From Aporrectodea caliginosa (taxonomy: Eukaryota; Annelida; Clitellata; Crassiclitellata; Lumbricidae), in contig JACEVL010000342.1 of assembly GCA_020284085.1 (NCBI GenBank), forward strand, positions 248,001 through 312,000: a stretch of DNA of 64,000 bases, read 5' to 3'. The notes under the pieces are model-generated. The model was not told where the DNA came from, did no database searches, and was given only the letters and a program-made list of their open reading frames with translations. Below, in pieces: positions 60,535-64,000 of the stretch. Position 1 is the stretch's first letter; every line of letters begins with the position of its first letter. The position numbers and the translations under genes are program-made.

Positions 60535-60930
60535 TGCATTTGAAGAACTCCATAAAAATCCTAAACAAATTCAGCTAAATAACTTAGTCATAGTTAATTT
60601 AGTAAATATATATACATATATATATACATACATACATACATACAAACATACATATACATATATAACTACATATTTCCGTAACCATATGAACAAGCAAATA
60701 GTGCAACAACGATACCTGCTCTTTTTATTTTAAAACGTTAAAATCACTACTAAAATATGCATAAATCACGAATTCTTATAATTACAATCACTTACTATTT
60801 GAGTTTTCGGATTATCAAGATCACGGCAACGACGATGCAAACAACCGCAAAGAATAGAACAAGGATGATGAGAATTTCTTTTTTGCCTAACGAGTTGAAT
60901 AGTTCTACAACAGCAATTGGAACACGCCAT
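58392..60930 (-). CDS. Receptor B: single-pass membrane protein with ITIM-like tail (partial)
   Basis: Exons (minus): 60796-60930 (transmembrane) and 58608-58926 (tail). Donor TAgtaagt and acceptor tggttttatgtag join as Tyr. The helix is EILIILVLFFAVVCIVVAVI, followed by IRKLKY. The tail has SSEYATVV, NTIYAEVEM, NTIYASVQL, SVVYADLDF and NAIYSEAL. SEYATV and VVYADL fit the ITIM consensus exactly, and YADLDF/EYATV recall the tails of SIRP-type receptors (known family features). The listed tail ends at TAG (58608-58610), but the frame stays open to TGA at 58392. Extracellular exons would lie beyond 61 kb and were not seen. An inhibitory role is inferred. Confidence 0.62.
58608..58926 (-). CDS. 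Receptor B cytoplasmic tail exon
   Basis: Acceptor before 58926, about 105 residues to TAG. Five tyrosine motifs spaced 12-25 residues apart, with proline- and serine-rich linkers (PPGNTIY, PPSNNTIY). Confidence 0.7.
59090..60115 (+). mobile_element. hAT remnant with BED zinc finger and TAACTATAAC subterminal repeats
   Basis: The plus ORF 59291-59581 (MSLKILSGRKRGNVVWSHFK) encodes a BED-type finger ending GKNTSNLFNHLKYHHPPTY. The right part (59935-60110) is an array of AACTATAACTGTAACTAAAA-type repeats, including a near-exact ~46-bp tandem duplication. The rest of the transposase is gone. The right limit is inferred from where homology with receptor A's intron resumes (about 60120). Confidence 0.65.
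60120..60795. other. Receptor B intron, duplicated copy
   Basis: Homologous to 51280-51660 plus 52860-53475, without the mariner and the Charlie-like MITE. Short (TA)n and (CATA)n runs at 60470-60660. Confidence 0.75.
60796..60930 (-). CDS. Receptor B transmembrane exon
   Basis: Acceptor cacttcattacag, donor TAgtaagt; 135 nt, phase 2 in and 2 out. Encodes WRVPIAVVELFNSLGKK and the helix. Close to receptor A's exon at nucleotide level. Confidence 0.7.
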
Positions 60931-61057
60931 CTGTAATGAAGTGAAGAACAGTGCAGTTCTAAGTGTTTAAACAACGTACCTGATTACTGAGTTGTGTAGT
61001 TTAGTATAGTGTGAGTTAATCCTAGAGTGCGGTGTAACACATTAAAAAAACAGTGCA

Positions 61058-61265
61058 ATACAATCAATCTATCAATCAATATTCGTTTATTCTGAATAAC
61101 CAACTTGTCACTTGTTACAATGAAAGCTGATTCTTAGTTTAACAAAGTTTCAAGTTCGTGCACAGTCGGAGTTTATGGCATCAGGGTTGCTAAAAGGTTG
61201 GATAAGGTGCACAATTTAGATTAATTAATAAGTGTTACGATACAGGACTCTGTAGAAAAAGTTTG
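61058..61265 (-). mobile_element. LINE 3' tail fragment
   Basis: An (ATCA)n tract, then AATATTCGTTTATTCTGAAT, similar to the tail of the LINE at 5098. It interrupts sequence that is continuous in copy A (53730-53750), so it is a post-duplication insertion. Confidence 0.55.
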
Positions 61266-61423
61266 GAACACAACACAATGCACAACGACATCATGCAATA
61301 GACTACAGTAGAGCGCAGCTCAATACTAGGTTACATCTTTGTCACCAAATTCTCCACCCCTTTCTGCCACGTCAAAGCGTCCTCTCAGATCCTCTGACCG
61401 GCTTGACCTTTTTGTTCACCGTG

Positions 61424-61828
61424 TTAGGACCACAATAGCTCAATACGGTGTCCAGCCATTTGCGCGCAAGTCGTTTGCGCGCAGTCATTTGCGCGCACCG
61501 TCATTTGCGCGTTGGACGTTTGCGCGCCGTCATTTGAGCGACGTCTCAGGTTGTCGAAATCCTGCCCGAAAGCGTTCGACGAGAATCTCGACGTGGTCCT
61601 GCTCTTTGCGGAAGTGGTCAACGAGCTTGTACACAGAGGGATGGTGACATGGTTGTGGTCAGCGATCACAGTACATGCAGCTCCTGTTATCACTTTAATT
61701 CGACCTTTACAGTCAGGCTTACAGCATCTCCAGGATGCACTGCCGTCCGCATTAACTCGATCTCTCCTATATCGATATCCATCTGTTATGATATGTTCTT
61801 TTTCCCTCTTGGATTCAGTCGTCTCCAT
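61424..61828 (-). CDS. FLYWCH zinc-finger protein fragment of the foldback element
   Basis: Minus frame from ATG 61828: METTESKREKEHIITDGYRY, then RRDRVNADGSASWRCCKPDC, KGRIKVITGAACTVIADHNH. It has the FLYWCH layout: an aromatic start (GYRYRRD), W-x-C-x4-C and a final H-x-H. Known: FLYWCH domains occur at the N terminus of Mutator-like transposases and related host proteins. The frame then runs through an arm of the element; no MULE catalytic domain is present, so it is a deletion derivative. Confidence 0.7.
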   Translation of the reverse strand: METTESKREKEHIITDGYRYRRDRVNADGSASWRCCKPDCKGRIKVITGAACTVIADHNHVTIPLCTSSLTTSAKSRTTSRFSSNAFGQDFDNLRRRSNDGAQTSNAQMTVRANDCAQTTCAQMAGHRIELLWS

Positions 61829-62137
61829 CGTTTAACAAGATATAAACAGCTTTGGAATTTTCACATAGAACCTCTGGTATTTAAACCTTTCTACGCGAAG
61901 AGGAACAGGAGTACACATCAAAGTGCGAATAAAATAGGCCGACCCATCATACAGGAGTTCGCTGTTTGATCATACGAAGATGGCAGACATAATAGTACAA
62001 GTCAATCGACACTGCGCGCGCGCAAACGTCCCGCGCGCAAATGACGGGCATTTCTTGCTGCGCTCAACCGACTGCGCGCAAATGACGGCGCGCAAACGAC
62101 GGCGCGCAAACGTCCTGCGCGCAAACGACAGGGCGCC
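61447..62137. mobile_element. Mutator-like foldback element, GCGCAAATGACG arms, perfect 9-bp TSD
   Basis: 691 bp flanked by GCTCAATAC (61438-61446, 62138-62146). Ends align as GGTGTCCAGCCATTTGCGCG / GGCGCCCTGTCGTTTGCGCG. Both arms are arrays of ~14-bp units (GTCATTTGCGCGC and its inverse). A FLYWCH-type ORF lies inside. A 9-bp duplication plus FLYWCH supports the Mutator-like superfamily. Confidence 0.88.
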
Positions 62138-62503
62138 GCTCAATACAGATCCTATGTGTGCATAGGTCCCGCTCTGTGGAATGGACTTCCTCCTTCTCTA
62201 CGCTCTACAATCCTCTCTGGTAGCATCTCTACCTCTTTCTCTCACCTTAAAACCTTCCTTTTCTCTCGGAGTACCTCGCACTGGGAGCGCTTCTGAAAGG
62301 CTTATGCTGTGAGAAGCGCTTTATAAATGATCAAATACAATACAATACAATACAATACAATACAATACATTAACCTTTATTTTCCCACTATGCCTTCTAG
62401 GTGAAATTTTGAGATGGCTCTTAGATATGTGTTGTATTTTGATGGTATTAAAACAGAAATGATAAGCTTTTAGTGATATTTCACATTTAAGGTCATTTTT
62501 GGG

Positions 62504-63869
62504 ATGTTCCAAAAATGGAACGTTGGGTCATTCTCACTAGCATTTTTTTATAATGGCAGTTCAGCATGAATCAACGACACAATATTGGCTCGTGCACAAT
62601 TTATTCACACCAGTTTATTTTAAGGTATGAACACTTTCAAAACAGTTCACTCGAAGTATCTTGAGGCACCAGACACATTCTTTGGTAATGTTTTTCTTCA
62701 AAACATGGAAAAACGATACTGACTAATAAAAGGAATGTATCGCATCGCAATGTGTCATGACGACCTCTGACGTGTCTGAGCACTTTTTTTACAGGATTTA
62801 CAGTATTGCTACAACTGGAACATGCTACTACATTGCTATTTGACCACCTAACAACAACAATTTTGGCATGATATGTGTATTCAATGTATCTCTTTCTTGT
62901 TTTGCAAACATTTTCTTGTCATTCAGAGGTGCTGTTCCGGTTCGACCATCACGGACGTCATGTCCGTGATGGTCGAACTGGAATAGCACCTCTGAATGAC
63001 TGCTGCCCCACACCTCAGCTTAGACAGAAGACTGTAACTAGTAAAAAGATTGGCAAAGTGGGCCTATAGCATGTGATATGGTTTTCTGTGATGAGTTAGG
63101 CAAAATTCATGGCAACGCGCTCACCAAAAGGGGTTTATGTGGGTCGCCTACTCCTGCAACAATAAATTGTTGCTTGATATGGATGAACATCCTATTCATG
63201 AATAAGACATCCAGATCTTATAACTAAATCTGATTGGCTTTCCTCTTATAAACATCTCTAACCCATGATGTCCATAGTTAGGCACCTACCGACTCATAAA
63301 CGCTAAGTTTGAAATGAACAATTCAAAATTGCAAAGATTTGTGTTACTGATCATATAGTGCACACTCTGCTATTATAGAGAGATCTCTTGTCTGCTGCAT
63401 GCATGGCAGTACATCCTCCTATCATGGATTTAGACATTGCAGTTGCTATTAGAGTGCATCAGGTACTTGTGTTGCAGTTATTGCGTTATTTTCTAAAACT
63501 CCAATTTAAAATATGTACTAATTATTACAAAATCAGTGTTAAAACATGGGCATATATAAGGGATTTTACGTGGTGGGGTCACCCTAAATAAATAGCCGAC
63601 ATTTTTTCTATGCAATTATATGCGAAATAAAAAAAACTGAACTTTTCGACCATTTCCAATGGAAACTCCCAAAAACTTACCCCCCGAAATTTTTTCCTGA
63701 CTACGCCCCTTGTTAAAAATAAATCAAATGAAGCATAATATTAAAAATAAATTAATGATACATGCAACAATCCAACAGTATATACTGGCAAATTATAAAC
63801 AAGGAGCACAATCACCCCATATTGGAATTATACTAATGAGAGTGCACCAACGTTCCAAAAATGGAACAT
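62504..63869. mobile_element. Probable DNA transposon with ~33-bp inverted ends
   Basis: The left end ATGTTCCAAAAATGGAACGT then TGGGTCATTCTCACTAG aligns with the inverted right end ATGTTCCATTTTTGGAACGT, TGGTGCACTCTCATTAG. About 1.37 kb. No transposase recognised and no clear target duplication. It contains the strong hairpin at 62918-63000. Confidence 0.5.
62918..63000. repeat. Near-perfect hairpin, 39-bp arms, 5-bp loop
   Basis: Arms GTCATTCAGAGGTGCT... and its reverse complement, loop GTCAT. Only two positions differ, and in plus-strand RNA both are G-U pairs, so all 39 positions could pair. Confidence 0.95.
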
Positions 63870-64000
63870 GCTTCAAAACTGGGTTTTTTCTTCTAGAATT
63901 TTGCTTCTTTTTTAGTAGTTTGGATTTTTATCACTGACTTTAGATATCAATCAACAAAATACAATGTGTCTCACCTGTAAAATTATGACACAAATATTTA
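63870..64000. other. Window end
   Basis: AT-rich; nothing recognised. Confidence 0.3.

Larger units (their letters stand above)
61340..62367 (+). mobile_element. CR1/L2-type LINE 3' end, split by a foldback element
   Basis: Left part 61340-61446, right part 62147-62367. Across the join the plus strand reads RTTIAQYRSYVCIGPALWNG, LPPSLRSTILSGSISTSFSH and LKTFLFSRSTSHWERF. The 3' end is TTTATAAATG with a (TACAA)n tail at 62334-62367. The frame is restored when the foldback element and one 9-bp copy are removed. Confidence 0.8.

Overview
The window is eukaryotic. It has GT-AG introns with matching phases, CR1/L2-, RTE- and copia-type retrotransposons, hAT, mariner, pogo, piggyBac and Mutator-like DNA transposons, tRNA-like SINEs and many microsatellites. 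The repeat mixture, the frequent palindrome TAGGCCTA (at least 18 copies counted by eye) and a ZNF318-type gene suggest a marine invertebrate, perhaps a deuterostome such as an ambulacrarian. I cannot name the species.

Layout. 0-3 kb: on the minus strand, last exons of an unrecognised two-helix protein and of a p24/TMED cargo receptor. 3-18 kb: no convincing host gene. It holds hAT elements, LINE remnants, foldback elements, TIR elements, a 3 x 53-bp tandem repeat and a truncated copia element (LTR, primer-binding site, gag-protease-integrase start) cut off by another LTR-like sequence.

18.4-40.8 kb, minus strand: the best-supported gene. It is a six-exon ZNF318-like gene whose exons join in frame into about 1,916 residues. 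It carries the N-terminal ITVGNDKF motif, an FLYG motif, a coiled coil, two matrin-type zinc fingers and, in the last exon, 31 copies of a 19-residue repeat. Its introns are full of transposons, including a foldback element with a second foldback inside it.

41-50 kb: hAT MITEs, minisatellites, SINEs and a tentative plus-strand gene of unknown function (four phase-compatible exons, 45.4-50.2 kb).

50.4-61.3 kb, minus strand: a tandem segmental duplication carrying two paralogous single-pass membrane proteins. Each has a transmembrane exon followed by a cytoplasmic tail exon with several tyrosine motifs that resemble ITIMs. The copies differ in ways that could change signalling: one lost the YADL motif, one has a stop followed by about 71 open codons in the same frame, and their acceptor sites are shifted. 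A mariner and a hAT MITE lie in copy A only, so copy B shows the empty sites.

61.4-64 kb: a Mutator-like foldback element with a FLYWCH zinc finger, set in a LINE with a perfect 9-bp target duplication, then a long inverted-repeat element holding a 39-bp-arm hairpin.

Main theme: a receptor pair that looks immune-type, and a group of foldback elements whose inverted arms are arrays of short (about 14-35 bp) repeats that differ from element to element. Seven hAT insertions still show perfect 8-bp target duplications.
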